Positions 52,007-60,654 of a stretch of DNA of 64,000 bases are shown one piece after another. The stretch lies in NCBI GenBank assembly GCA_900472175.1, contig UCHD01000012.1:227119-291118 (forward strand), in the 5' to 3' direction. Each line of letters opens with the position of its first letter. Positions within the stretch are counted from its first letter, which is position 1. The position numbers and the translations under genes are program-made. The notes under the pieces were generated by a model. That model saw nothing but the letters and a program-made list of their open reading frames with translations. It had not been told where the DNA came from and did no database searches. This DNA is from Hyphomicrobiales bacterium. Its GTDB lineage: Bacteria; Pseudomonadota; Alphaproteobacteria; Rhizobiales; Rhizobiaceae.

Positions 52007-52933
52007 ATGAGGCCAGGACAGCAGAACAAGCGCGGCCGTGGGCGTAACAACAACAATACCAGCAGCAACAACAATGGTGGCGGCGGTAACAACAACAACA
52101 ATCATAACCGGAAGGGTTCCAACCCACTGACCCGGACCTATGACAGTTCCGGCCCGGACGTAAAGATCCGCGGTACCGCCCAGCATATCGCCGAAAAATA
52201 CGCGACGCTTGCCCGTGATGCCCAGAGCTCCGGCGATCGCGTTGTGGCGGAAAACTATCTTCAGCACGCCGAACACTACAACCGCATCATTGCAGCCGCC
52301 CAGGCGCAGATGCAGGAACGGTTCCAGCGTGACGATCGCAACGATTTCCAGGATCGCGACGGTAACGAGCGCGACGATGACGTGGATGGTAATGACGGCG
52401 ACGAGAACACCGCCGGTCAGGACCAGCAGGTCGATCAGGAGCGACATCACCAGCAGGGTGAGCGCCAGCAGCGCCGCCAGCCGGAAGGCGAGCGTCAGCA
52501 GCGCCAGCCGCAGCAGCAGGATCGCCAGCCCCGCCAGTCCGACCTGCAGCGTCAGCCCGACCAGGATCGCCAGCCCGACCAGGATCAGCAACCGGACCAG
52601 GAGCGCCAGCCGCGCCCGGAACGCCAGCCACGGCAGGACCGTCCTGCACGTCAGCCGCGCGTCGAACGCGCCGAACAGTCACGTCCCGACCTTGCGCCGC
52701 AGCCCGTCATCGACGGTTCCGGCCCGCAGCCAGTGATCGAAGGCACGCCGGCCGAGGTTTCGCTGGAGGAAGAGGCACCGACCGGCCGCGCTCCGACGCG
52801 CCGCCGCACGGCTCCCCGTCCGCGCCGCCAGCCGCGCCGCGGTGAAGCCGGTGGCGACGAGGCAGCATCCGGTGAAGCCGGTAATGATCAGGGCGGCGAT
52901 GCGCCGTCGCTGGAACCTGTGACGACAGAATAA
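52007..52933 (+). CDS. DUF4167 protein with disordered RNA-binding-like tail
   Basis: A 308-residue protein found across Rhizobiales. A Gly/Asn-rich start (MRPGQQNKRGRGRNNNN...) leads to the DUF4167 core at about residues 40-105: NPLTRTYDSSGPDVKIRGTAQHIAEKYATLARDAQSSGDRVVAENYLQHAEHYNRIIAAAQAQ. The remaining two thirds is low-complexity: acidic, then Gln/Arg/Pro repeats of the form QPDQDRQPDQ and RQPRQDRPARQP, then an acidic-Gly tail. Composition suggests nucleic-acid binding and phase-separating behaviour, but no function is established. A strong terminator follows. It starts just after GAGTGAACG. Confidence 0.9.
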   Translation: MRPGQQNKRGRGRNNNNTSSNNNGGGGNNNNNHNRKGSNPLTRTYDSSGPDVKIRGTAQHIAEKYATLARDAQSSGDRVVAENYLQHAEHYNRIIAAAQAQMQERFQRDDRNDFQDRDGNERDDDVDGNDGDENTAGQDQQVDQERHHQQGERQQRRQPEGERQQRQPQQQDRQPRQSDLQRQPDQDRQPDQDQQPDQERQPRPERQPRQDRPARQPRVERAEQSRPDLAPQPVIDGSGPQPVIEGTPAEVSLEEEAPTGRAPTRRRTAPRPRRQPRRGEAGGDEAASGEAGNDQGGDAPSLEPVTTE

Positions 52934-52975
52934 TCCGCAAAGGCTGCCGGTAGGCAGCACTTGCAGACGATCTCG

Positions 52976-53004
52976 AACCCGGCCGTTTTGCGGCCGGGTT
53001 TTTT
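52976..53004 (+). terminator. Rho-independent terminator after DUF4167 gene
   Basis: aacccggccg (52976-52985) pairs with cggccgggtt (52991-53000) around a five-base loop and runs into TTTTTT. It lies 43 bases past the stop codon. Confidence 0.92.
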
Positions 53005-53085
53005 GTTGCGCCGATCTGGCGTAGACACGGGTATGACATGACTGGAGGACCTGCAGCCGTGCGGTTGCGTTGATGGGGTGATTGC

Positions 53086-53748
53086 ATGGATGGCTGGACT
53101 TTGCATTGGCTGGAGGCATCGGGTGACCTCTCCGGGTATCGCGCCGAGATAACCGCGGCATTCGAACAGTCATACCGGACTGTTTCAGCGATGTTGCCAC
53201 CGCCAAGACTTGATATTCTTATCCAGCGGCTTGCCGGTGCGACAATTCCCGGTGTCGGCATTGCCGGATATGCGCAGCGCAGCACGCTGTTTTCGATGAC
53301 AGTCGATCCCGACGAGCCGAATTTTGCAGACAGCCTCAAGGATGGGGCGCTGAACCGGCAGATCATTCATGAGGTGCATCATTGCCTGCGCATGGCGGGG
53401 CCAGGGTATGGGCATACGCTGGGCGAAGCGCTGGTGACCGAGGGTCTGGCGGGGCAGTTCGTCCGCCGGCTCATGGGCACGCCGCCGGAACCTTGGGAAT
53501 GCGCCGTCGGGCCGGAGGCGCTGCTGGCCGCTCTTCCCAGCGCAGAAGACCTTGCGTCCACAAACTATAACCATGATGTGTGGTTTTTCGGTACGGCTTC
53601 TCAGCCCTGCCGGTTCGGCTATACGCTGGGCTACCAGATCGCCGGGCGCTGGCTGGACAAAGCCGGGGTGGTCGATGCCGCCACCTGGGTGAATGTGCCA
53701 GCGGCAACGGTGCTTGCCATGGGGCTGAAGCAGGAGGCGAACGGTTAG
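53086..53748 (+). CDS. DUF2268-type putative zinc protease
   Basis: A 220-residue protein with NRQIIHEVHHCLRMAGPGYGHTLGEALVTEGLAGQFV, an HExxH zinc motif plus a downstream Glu (EGL) as third ligand, as in DUF2268 predicted metalloproteases. The C-terminal part NYNHDVWFFGTASQPCRFGYTLGYQIAGRWLDKAG is also conserved in the family. No signal peptide or membrane segment, so it is cytoplasmic. It is isolated between the DUF4167 terminator and a convergent TetR gene. Substrate unknown. Confidence 0.85.
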   Translation: MDGWTLHWLEASGDLSGYRAEITAAFEQSYRTVSAMLPPPRLDILIQRLAGATIPGVGIAGYAQRSTLFSMTVDPDEPNFADSLKDGALNRQIIHEVHHCLRMAGPGYGHTLGEALVTEGLAGQFVRRLMGTPPEPWECAVGPEALLAALPSAEDLASTNYNHDVWFFGTASQPCRFGYTLGYQIAGRWLDKAGVVDAATWVNVPAATVLAMGLKQEANG

Positions 53749-53772
53749 GAAACTTGGCCGTGCAGCCGCTGG

Positions 53773-54357
53773 TCAGGCGGTGATACCGTGGACGATCAAT
53801 GCGGCCAGATGGGCCGTTGCCGTTGTCTCATCGACCCGGCCGCGGATGAGTTCGCGGGCGATGACTTCGGCAGCCCCGGCAAGGGCGGCGCAGCGTAGTC
53901 TCAGGTCCTCTGCAGGTAGCGATGAGAAACGGGCAAGAGCAGCGGCGATGAGGACGGCATAATCGTCGGCCAGTGCCTGCTGGACGGCATCCATCTGCGC
54001 ATTGCCACGCAACGCGCCCGACATTGCCAGCCATTCCGGCCCGCTTTCCACCGCGCAGCCGATATAGGCGGCGCTGATGATCCCGGCAATTTCCGGAAGA
54101 GTGGGAGCCGCCTTTTCGAGGCCTGCCTTCAATTTTCCGATATGGCGCGCTTCGATTTCTTCCGACAGGGCGATCAGCAGGCCTTCGCGCGTGCCGAAAT
54201 GTTCATAGGCGATCGGTTTGCTGACGCCTGCGCGCTCCGCCAGATGCCCGAGCGTCAGGGCGTCGGCTCCGCATTCGCGCAGGATGTCCCGTGCCGTATC
54301 TAGCAGCTGCGCGCGCCGCTCCGGCCTGGGGAGTTTGCGCATTTCGAGCTTTGCCAT
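53773..54357 (-). CDS. TetR/AcrR-family regulator
   Basis: A 194-residue repressor with a clear TetR N-terminal HTH (RRAQLLDTARDILRECGADALTLGHLAERAGVSKPIAYEHFGTREGLLIALSEEIE). The C-terminal ligand domain is Ala-rich and helical. ATG at 54357 follows AAGGAAGG. It is divergent from a saccharopine dehydrogenase-like gene. Two palindromes in the shared 136-base promoter region are likely operators, so it probably represses itself and that gene. Confidence 0.92.
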   Translation of the reverse strand: MAKLEMRKLPRPERRAQLLDTARDILRECGADALTLGHLAERAGVSKPIAYEHFGTREGLLIALSEEIEARHIGKLKAGLEKAAPTLPEIAGIISAAYIGCAVESGPEWLAMSGALRGNAQMDAVQQALADDYAVLIAAALARFSSLPAEDLRLRCAALAGAAEVIARELIRGRVDETTATAHLAALIVHGITA

Positions 54358-54419
54358 CGGCGCCTTCCTTAATTTTTGCAATCGGGCCGCCTGCCTCTTG
54401 AAAACAGGTTATTTCAATA

Positions 54420-54449
54420 TACCTACTAGAGGTAACTTACCATTGGTAA
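54420..54449. promoter_or_regulatory. Two palindromes in TetR/dehydrogenase intergenic region
   Basis: TACCTACTAGAGGTA (54420-54434, five-base arms) and the perfect TTACCATTGGTAA (54437-54449) lie side by side with centres 16 bases apart. They share a TACC/GGTA half-site, as expected for a TetR dimer or pair of dimers controlling both divergent genes. Confidence 0.65.
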
Positions 54450-54493
54450 CATTGGCAATGCGCCGATGTCTCTATGTCTCAGGAGATAAGATC

Positions 54494-55513
54494 ATGTCGA
54501 GCAGATTAAACCCAGTCCTGATCATCGGCGGCTCCGGTGTTGTCGGCAGCTGGACGGCAAGGACTATTCGCAAACTGCATCCCGGCCTGCCGCTTGCCAT
54601 CGGCGGACGCGATCTCGCCAAGGCAGAGGCCGTTGCCCGGGAGATTGGTGGTGCGACGGGCATCAAGGTCGATCTCGACCGGGCCGATCTGGGGCTTTCG
54701 GGCGGCGAGGCCTTCAGTGCGGTCGCGGTGTTCGTCAAGGACGACAGGCTGTCTTCGATGCGCTATGCGCAGCATCACAGGATCCCCTATATCAGCATTT
54801 CCAGCGGTACCTTCGAAATCGGTCCGGAGGTTGCGCAATATATCCATGCGCCGGACCGGGCGCCGATCCTGCTGGCCAGCCATTGGCTGGCGGGTGCGGC
54901 GATCTTCCCGGTCCTCGCCTTTGCCAAGGATTTTCAACGCATCGACGCGATCCGTATCGGCGTCCTGCTCGATGAGCAGGACATGGGCGGACCGGCGGCG
55001 CTGACGGACTATAACCGGATCACCGGCGCTGCCCCGGCTGCGCTGACAGTCAAGGATGGCAAGATGCACTGGGCTGGCAGTGACGACGGCAAGGCGCGTT
55101 ATGTCAGTGTCGATGGCGTTGAGCTGGACGCGCAGGCCTACTCACCGTTCGACATCATGGCACTGGCTGCCCGCACCGATGCGAAGGCGATCCGGCTTGA
55201 TCTTGCCTATAGCGTTTCCGCCAGCCGCCGCCGCGGCGGGGCGTTTTCGACGGAAATCACCATCGAGATCGAGGGGCAGGGGGCGGACGGCAAGCCTCGG
55301 CTGGACCGGCACGAAATTGTCCATCCACAGGGGCAGGCGCCGCTGACGGCACTGGGCGTTGCGCTCGCAGTGGAACGTCTGCTCGGCCTTGCCGGCGGGG
55401 ATGCGCCAAAGGCTGGTCTCTATCTGCCTGAGGTGCTGATGGATCCCGGTTATTACGTTGCCCGGATGAAGGAGTTTGGAGCGACCTTTGAGGACAAACC
55501 GTCGGCGGCCTGA
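54494..55513 (+). CDS. Saccharopine dehydrogenase-like NAD(P)-binding protein
   Basis: A 339-residue oxidoreductase-like protein with an N-terminal Rossmann motif (PVLIIGGSGVVGSWTARTIRKL), the conserved AIGGRDLAKAEAVAREIG linker, and a C-terminal domain typical of the saccharopine dehydrogenase-like group, which includes reductases acting on unknown substrates. AGGAG lies eight bases ahead of ATG 54494; the frame remains open far upstream, but that overlaps the divergent TetR gene. Likely controlled by the neighbouring TetR. Confidence 0.85.
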   Translation: MSSRLNPVLIIGGSGVVGSWTARTIRKLHPGLPLAIGGRDLAKAEAVAREIGGATGIKVDLDRADLGLSGGEAFSAVAVFVKDDRLSSMRYAQHHRIPYISISSGTFEIGPEVAQYIHAPDRAPILLASHWLAGAAIFPVLAFAKDFQRIDAIRIGVLLDEQDMGGPAALTDYNRITGAAPAALTVKDGKMHWAGSDDGKARYVSVDGVELDAQAYSPFDIMALAARTDAKAIRLDLAYSVSASRRRGGAFSTEITIEIEGQGADGKPRLDRHEIVHPQGQAPLTALGVALAVERLLGLAGGDAPKAGLYLPEVLMDPGYYVARMKEFGATFEDKPSAA

Positions 55514-55592
55514 CTGCAGCAAACCCTCGCCGGTAAACACGGCGAGGGTGTTCGTCTCCAGTGCGAAGGTCGCTGCGCGGATTATGTTTCGA

Positions 55593-56192
55593 TTAAAGAG
55601 GCGAACCGTCTGGCTGTTGGCGGCGGCTGCGTTCGGCGGCAATCCAATCCTTCAGGTTTTGAACGGCAACGAGGATGTACTCTTCCTCCGCTGTTGCATG
55701 GGCGAGCGCGTAGCTGCCTTGCAACCCGATCATCACCCATTTGCCGCGCAACTCGGCGTCAGCTTCGGAAAAGCCGGCCTCCCGGAACTGGCCGCAAAGC
55801 CACCTTACCTGAATGTCATGGACCCGGCGGGCATCGTCGTCTTGCGCTCGACCTTGCCGGATGTCGCGGCTGAGGCCGGCGAGAGGGCAGCCCTTTTCCG
55901 TGTATCCCAGCCGCGCCGCCGATGCGCCATCGATAAAGGCATCCAGTCTGGCCCATGGGTCGGGATGCTGGTCGATATCCGCAAGATAACCGGAAAGGCG
56001 GGCGCACCATTCATCCGCCACGGCATGCGCCAGCTCGTCCTTGGATTTGAAATAGTAGAAGACATTGCCCAGAGGCACGTCCGCCGACTTGGCGACGTCG
56101 GCGAGCGATGTGGCTGGGATCCCGCGCTGATGAAAGCAGTCGATCGCAGACGCCACCAGTTTCTCGCGTTTGCCACTCGGCCGTCGTCCCAT
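55593..56192 (-). CDS. TetR/AcrR-family regulator
   Basis: A 199-residue repressor. The HTH is KREKLVASAIDCFHQRGIPATSLADVAKSADVPLGNVFYYFKSKDELAHAVAD, and the C-terminal half has a Cys-containing helical domain (EKGCPLAGLSRDIRQG). ATG at 56192 is chosen because GGAGG lies five bases ahead. It is divergent from the DUF417 gene, and a palindrome sits directly before its ribosome site. Probably a thiol- or quinone-responsive sensor by analogy with relatives near DUF417/DoxX-like genes; not proven. Confidence 0.92.
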   Translation of the reverse strand: MGRRPSGKREKLVASAIDCFHQRGIPATSLADVAKSADVPLGNVFYYFKSKDELAHAVADEWCARLSGYLADIDQHPDPWARLDAFIDGASAARLGYTEKGCPLAGLSRDIRQGRAQDDDARRVHDIQVRWLCGQFREAGFSEADAELRGKWVMIGLQGSYALAHATAEEEYILVAVQNLKDWIAAERSRRQQPDGSPL

Positions 56193-56210
56193 TCTCGCCT
56201 CCAAATATAG

Positions 56211-56226
56211 TTAGTTGACAAACTAA
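56211..56226. promoter_or_regulatory. TetR-type operator, TetR/DUF417 region
   Basis: TTAGTTGACAAACTAA has perfect six-base arms around GACA, nineteen bases before the TetR start codon. On the plus strand it contains TTGACA, a consensus -35 box, so a bound dimer would block the DUF417 promoter. Confidence 0.65.
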
Positions 56227-56304
56227 ATATCGTAAGTCAGGCTTGCTGTCATCCTTTAACTTGGCGCCGGCGTGAAAAGTTTCGGTGGCCACCGGAGTAT
56301 GACG

Positions 56305-56781
56305 ATGCAAAATTGCCTTATCTTTTCTGCAGCTGGCCAGCGGATCGAGCGGATTGGCCGAGCCGTTGCGCTGGCAGGTGTGGTGCTGCCGCTCGGGTTG
56401 ATCGGGCTTTTGAAATTCACCCAGATCGAAATCGAGATGCTGAAGCCGTTGATCGGCGGGACGCCATGGCTTGCCTGGCTGTATCCGGTGTTTGGCGAGG
56501 CAGGCGCATCCTATTTCCTCGGCGTCGTCGAGCTGATCACGGCGGTGCTTCTGGCGGTGTCGCCATGGTCGGCCCGCGCCGGTATTGCCGGTGGTGCGAT
56601 CGCATCGCTGACCTTTGCCGTGACGGTGTCGATCATGCTTGCCCTGCCGGTCTGGGAGGCGGCTTCCGGTGGATTCCCCTGGCTTAATCCGCTCGGCTCG
56701 TTTCTGATCAAGGATGTCGTGCTGCTTGGTGTCAGTCTTTCGGTGCTCGGACATAGCCTGTCCCGGGCGGCAAAACATTGA
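56305..56781 (+). CDS. DUF417 family membrane protein
   Basis: A 158-residue four-helix inner-membrane protein: GRAVALAGVVLPLGLIGLLKFTQIEIEMLKPLIGGTPWLAWLYPVFG is the start of the DUF417 (YkgB) family, related to DoxX. Helices span about residues 20-40, 68-88, 92-115 and 130-150. GGAG lies seven bases ahead of ATG 56305; the upstream ATG at 56299 would be too close. E. coli YkgB/RclC is linked to resistance to reactive chlorine species; the regulator here is TetR rather than AraC type. Confidence 0.88.
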   Translation: MQNCLIFSAAGQRIERIGRAVALAGVVLPLGLIGLLKFTQIEIEMLKPLIGGTPWLAWLYPVFGEAGASYFLGVVELITAVLLAVSPWSARAGIAGGAIASLTFAVTVSIMLALPVWEAASGGFPWLNPLGSFLIKDVVLLGVSLSVLGHSLSRAAKH

Positions 56782-56892
56782 TCATCATCGGCTCTGGTAT
56801 TTGTCAGAGAAGCGATCAGTGGCGGTGAACGCGGTGATGGTTTTCTTTTTCGATGGGGTTTTTCTGGTCGTGGCCGCCGCTATATTCCGGCA

Positions 56893-57780
56893 ATGGACGA
56901 ATCCGGCACCGAGACTTTTCGCAGCATCATCACCAACAGATTTCCGGAGCTTGCCCCGTATCAGTTCGAGCTTGCGACGGCGGGGTGGGATTCGGTTGCC
57001 GTCGATGTCGACGACCGGCTGATCTTCAAGTTTCCCCGCCATGCCGTTGCCGAAACGGCGTTGCAGCGCGAGGCACGGCTCTTGGCCATCATCCGGCCGC
57101 GAATATCGATGCCAGTTCCCGACCTGCGTATTGAACCGGGGCCGCCGCTGTTTTCCGTGCATGAAAAGCTGAAGGGCGTGCATCTGATCACCGCCGATTA
57201 CGATCGTCTTCCGCTGGGTGCGCGGCAAGAGCTGGGCGAGAGGCTCGGGCGGTTTTATGCCGAGCTTCACCGGCTGGATCAGGCCACGATGCAGGCCGCC
57301 GGAGCAGGGCTCGTCGCACAATGGCAGCCAGTGAGCGCTATGCGGGAGAGGGCGCTGCCGATGCTTGCTGGGGATATCCGCCAAAAGGCGGCAGCGGCGA
57401 TTGATGCGTTCGAGCAGTTGCCGCCGGACCCTTACGGCAAAACCTATGGCTTTTTCGATGGTCACGGCTGGAACATGGCCTTCGACCACGCAAGCCAGCG
57501 ATTGACCGGCATGTATGACTTTGCCGATTCCGGTTTTGCACCGGTGCATCAGGAATTTATCTATGCGCGCTTCGTTTCGCCGGATCTGACTGAACGCATC
57601 ATCGCATCGTACGAGGTTCTGACCGGCCGGGCGATCGACCGGCGACGGGTGGACATTTTGACGGCGGTGCATCGTCTGTCCGAGCTGGCAGAGCTTGCCG
57701 ACAACCCCGATCATGTGCGTATCATGATCGACAGCGTCGAAAACTGGGCGCGGACGGCGAATTTACAAAGCTTGCGATGA
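56893..57780 (+). CDS. Aminoglycoside phosphotransferase-family kinase-like protein
   Basis: A 295-residue APH/choline kinase-fold protein. The N-lobe has AVDVDDRLIFKFPRHAVAETALQREARLLAIIRPRI with the ATP-binding Lys, and GERLGRFYAELHRLD is the usual linker. The catalytic Brenner motif reads FFDGHGWNMAFDH, keeping Asp and Asn but with Phe in place of His, and the metal-binding DFG-like segment reads MYDFADSGFAP. Relatives phosphorylate hydroxyls on small molecules. Substrate not known; no nearby antibiotic-related genes. A real drug-resistance function is doubtful. Confidence 0.85.
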   Translation: MDESGTETFRSIITNRFPELAPYQFELATAGWDSVAVDVDDRLIFKFPRHAVAETALQREARLLAIIRPRISMPVPDLRIEPGPPLFSVHEKLKGVHLITADYDRLPLGARQELGERLGRFYAELHRLDQATMQAAGAGLVAQWQPVSAMRERALPMLAGDIRQKAAAAIDAFEQLPPDPYGKTYGFFDGHGWNMAFDHASQRLTGMYDFADSGFAPVHQEFIYARFVSPDLTERIIASYEVLTGRAIDRRRVDILTAVHRLSELAELADNPDHVRIMIDSVENWARTANLQSLR

Positions 57781-57806
57781 AATCGGCAACCATGACGTTT
57801 CATCCT

Positions 57807-57835
57807 CTTTAATTTCGAAAATCCCGGCCCCATAT
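57807..57835 (+). promoter_or_regulatory. Heat-shock (RpoH-type) promoter of clpB
   Basis: CTTTAAT (57807-57813), a 14-base spacer and CCCCATAT (57828-57835) match the sigma32 consensus CTTGAAA-N(13-15)-CCCCATNT at most positions, about 126 bases before the clpB ATG. clpB is a classic RpoH target. Confidence 0.7.
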
Positions 57836-57960
57836 TCACTCCAGACGGCCGGTCCTGTGCAATGCAGGGTACGGCCGGCACGGGCTTGCCTTTTCAGGGA
57901 GCCTCATTCCAACTGTCGGCAGTGCCAGATGTGGGCTGACCGATTACCGGAGGTAGACAT

Positions 57961-60564
57961 ATGAATATTGAAAAATACTCAGAGCGCGTGCGCGGTTTTC
58001 TGCAATCGGCTCAGACCTATGCGCTGGCCCAGGGCCATCCGCAATTCGTCCCCGAACATGTGCTGAAAGTCCTGCTCGATGACGATCAGGGCATGGCGGC
58101 ATCGCTGATGGAGCGGGCTGGCGCCAGCGCCAAGGACGCAAAGCTGGCCAATGACAGCGCGCTTGCCAAGCTGCCGAAAGTTTCGGGCGGCAATGGCTCG
58201 ATCTCGCTTTCGCAGCCGCTTGCCAAGGTTTTCACCACGGCCGAAGAGGCAGCCAAGAAGGCGGGCGACAGCTTTGTCACCGTTGAACGGTTGCTGCAGG
58301 CGCTGATCATCGAGACATCGGCTGCCACATCCGGCATCCTGTCGAAGGCAGGGCTGACGGCGTCCAAGCTCAATCAGGTGATCAACGAGATCCGCAAGGG
58401 CCGCACCGCTGATGGTGCCAATGCCGAAGCCGGTTTCGACGCCCTGAAGAAATATGCGCGTGATCTCACGGCAGACGCCCGTGATGGCAAGCTTGACCCG
58501 GTCATTGGCCGCGACGATGAGATTCGCCGCACCATCCAGGTCCTGTCGCGCCGTACCAAGAACAACCCGGTCCTGATCGGTGAACCCGGCGTCGGCAAGA
58601 CGGCGATCGCCGAGGGCCTGGCTGCGCGTATCGTCAATGGTGACGTGCCGGAAAGCCTGAAGGACAAGAAGCTGATGGCGCTCGATATGGGTGCCTTGAT
58701 CGCTGGTGCAAAATTCCGCGGGGAATTCGAAGAGCGGCTGAAGGCCATTCTCTCCGAAGTCCAGGCGGAAGCCGGCGAGATCATCCTGTTCATCGACGAG
58801 ATGCACACGCTGGTTGGTGCCGGCAAGGCGGATGGGGCGATGGATGCCTCCAACCTCTTGAAGCCTGCGCTTGCCCGCGGCGAACTGCATTGCGTTGGTG
58901 CCACCACGCTTGATGAATACCGCAAGCATGTGGAAAAGGATGCAGCCCTTGCCCGCCGGTTCCAGCCGGTCATGGTCAACGAGCCGAATGTCGAGGACAC
59001 GATCTCGATCCTGCGCGGATTGAAGGAAAAGTACGAACAGCATCACAAGGTGCGGATCTCGGATTCGGCGCTGGTTGCGGCTGCGACGCTGTCCAACCGC
59101 TACATCACCGACCGGTTCTTACCCGACAAGGCCATCGACCTGATGGATGAAGCCGCATCGCGGCTGCGGATGCAGGTGGATTCAAAGCCGGAAGAACTGG
59201 ACGAACTCGACCGCCGCATCATGCAGCTGAAGATCGAGCGCGAGGCCTTGAAGAAGGAAACCGACCGTGCCTCGAAGGACCGGCTGGAAAAACTGGAACT
59301 CGACCTCACCGGTTTCGAGGAGCAGGCCGATGCGCTGACCGCGCGCTGGCAGGCGGAAAAATCGAAGCTCGGTCTGGCTGCTGATCTGAAGAAGCAGCTG
59401 GACGAGGCCCGCAACGAACTGGCGGCAGCTCAGCGCAAGGGTGAATTCCAGCGCGCTGGCGAGCTTGCCTATGGGGTGATCCCGAAGCTCGAAAAGGAGC
59501 TGGAGGTTTCCGAAAGCCAGGATTCGTCGGCGCTCGATCCGATGGTTCAGGAGGTCGTGACGCCCGACAATATTGCCCATGTCGTTTCCCGCTGGACCGG
59601 TATTCCGGTGGAAAAGATGCTCGAAGGCCAGCGCGACAAGCTGTTGCGCATGGAAGACGAGCTGTCGCAATGGGTGGTTGGCCAGGGTGATGCGGTTCAG
59701 GCCGTTTCGCGCGCGGTTCGCCGTTCGCGGGCAGGCCTGCAGGATCCAAACCGTCCGATCGGCTCGTTTATCTTCCTTGGCCCAACCGGTGTCGGCAAGA
59801 CGGAACTGACCAAGGCTTTGGCGCGCTTCCTGTTTGACGACGAAACGGCGCTGGTGCGCATGGATATGTCCGAGTACATGGAGAAACATTCCGTGTCGCG
59901 GCTGATCGGTGCCCCTCCGGGCTATGTCGGCTACGAGGAAGGCGGCGCGCTGACGGAAGCGGTGCGGCGCAAGCCCTACCAGGTGGTGCTGTTCGACGAG
60001 ATCGAAAAGGCACATCCGGATGTCTTCAACGTGCTGTTGCAGGTTCTCGATGACGGCCGCCTGACCGATGGACAGGGCCGCACCGTCGATTTCCGCAACA
60101 CGATGATCATCATGACCTCCAATCTCGGGGCGGAATATCTCGTCGGACTTGGCGAAAATGATGACAGTGACCAGGTGCGCGATCAGGTGATGGATGTGGT
60201 GCGCGGGCATTTCCGCCCCGAATTCCTCAACCGGGTCGACGAGATCATCCTGTTCCACCGCCTGAAGCGCGGCGAAATGGGGGCGATCGTCGATATCCAG
60301 CTGTCGCGCCTGCGTCAGTTGCTTGCCGACCGCAAGATCACGCTCGAACTCGACGACGAGGCCCGTGCCTTCCTCGCCGACAAGGGCTACGATCCGGCCT
60401 ATGGCGCACGTCCGCTGAAGCGGGCCGTGCAGAAATATGTCCAGGACCCGCTCGCCGAGCAGATCCTCCAGGGCAATTTCCCGGATGGTTCGACGATCAA
60501 GGCCTTCGCCGGCTCGGATCGCCTGAACTTCAAGCTGCGCGGCGGCGAACAGGCCGCAGCGTAA
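57961..60564 (+). CDS. clpB: Disaggregase ClpB
   Basis: An 867-residue Hsp100 chaperone that dissolves aggregates with DnaK. The N-terminal repeat domain covers about 1-145. NBD1 carries [14 protein letters not shown] (Walker A) and [54 protein letters not shown]. The coiled-coil middle domain lies at about 400-520 ([29 protein letters not shown]). NBD2 has [17 protein letters not shown] and [37 protein letters not shown]. The C-terminal D2-small domain ends [28 protein letters not shown]-like GGAGGTAG precedes the start. Confidence 0.99.
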   Translation: MNIEKYSERVRGFLQSAQTYALAQGHPQFVPEHVLKVLLDDDQGMAASLMERAGASAKDAKLANDSALAKLPKVSGGNGSISLSQPLAKVFTTAEEAAKKAGDSFVTVERLLQALIIETSAATSGILSKAGLTASKLNQVINEIRKGRTADGANAEAGFDALKKYARDLTADARDGKLDPVIGRDDEIRRTIQVLSRRTKNNPVLIGEPGVGKTAIAEGLAARIVNGDVPESLKDKKLMALDMGALIAGAKFRGEFEERLKAILSEVQAEAGEIILFIDEMHTLVGAGKADGAMDASNLLKPALARGELHCVGATTLDEYRKHVEKDAALARRFQPVMVNEPNVEDTISILRGLKEKYEQHHKVRISDSALVAAATLSNRYITDRFLPDKAIDLMDEAASRLRMQVDSKPEELDELDRRIMQLKIEREALKKETDRASKDRLEKLELDLTGFEEQADALTARWQAEKSKLGLAADLKKQLDEARNELAAAQRKGEFQRAGELAYGVIPKLEKELEVSESQDSSALDPMVQEVVTPDNIAHVVSRWTGIPVEKMLEGQRDKLLRMEDELSQWVVGQGDAVQAVSRAVRRSRAGLQDPNRPIGSFIFLGPTGVGKTELTKALARFLFDDETALVRMDMSEYMEKHSVSRLIGAPPGYVGYEEGGALTEAVRRKPYQVVLFDEIEKAHPDVFNVLLQVLDDGRLTDGQGRTVDFRNTMIIMTSNLGAEYLVGLGENDDSDQVRDQVMDVVRGHFRPEFLNRVDEIILFHRLKRGEMGAIVDIQLSRLRQLLADRKITLELDDEARAFLADKGYDPAYGARPLKRAVQKYVQDPLAEQILQGNFPDGSTIKAFAGSDRLNFKLRGGEQAAA

Positions 60565-60578
60565 GCCAAGATACAAGA

Positions 60579-60603
60579 GGCCGTCCTTCGGGGCGGCCTT
60601 TTT
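60579..60603 (+). terminator. Rho-independent terminator of clpB
   Basis: ggccgtcc (60579-60586) pairs with gggcggcc (60591-60598) around a TTCG tetraloop, followed by TTTTT. One G-U pair is in the stem. It begins 15 bases after the stop codon. Confidence 0.92.
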
Positions 60604-60654
60604 CATTTCGGCTGGATGAAATGCGGCGGGGAGAGGGGATACGAACCGATTGGC

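Noticed and set aside
52440..52660. CAG/CGC-rich repeats as a CRISPR or minisatellite
   Set aside because: Irregular unit length and in-frame Gln/Arg/Pro coding show it is low-complexity protein sequence in the DUF4167 gene.
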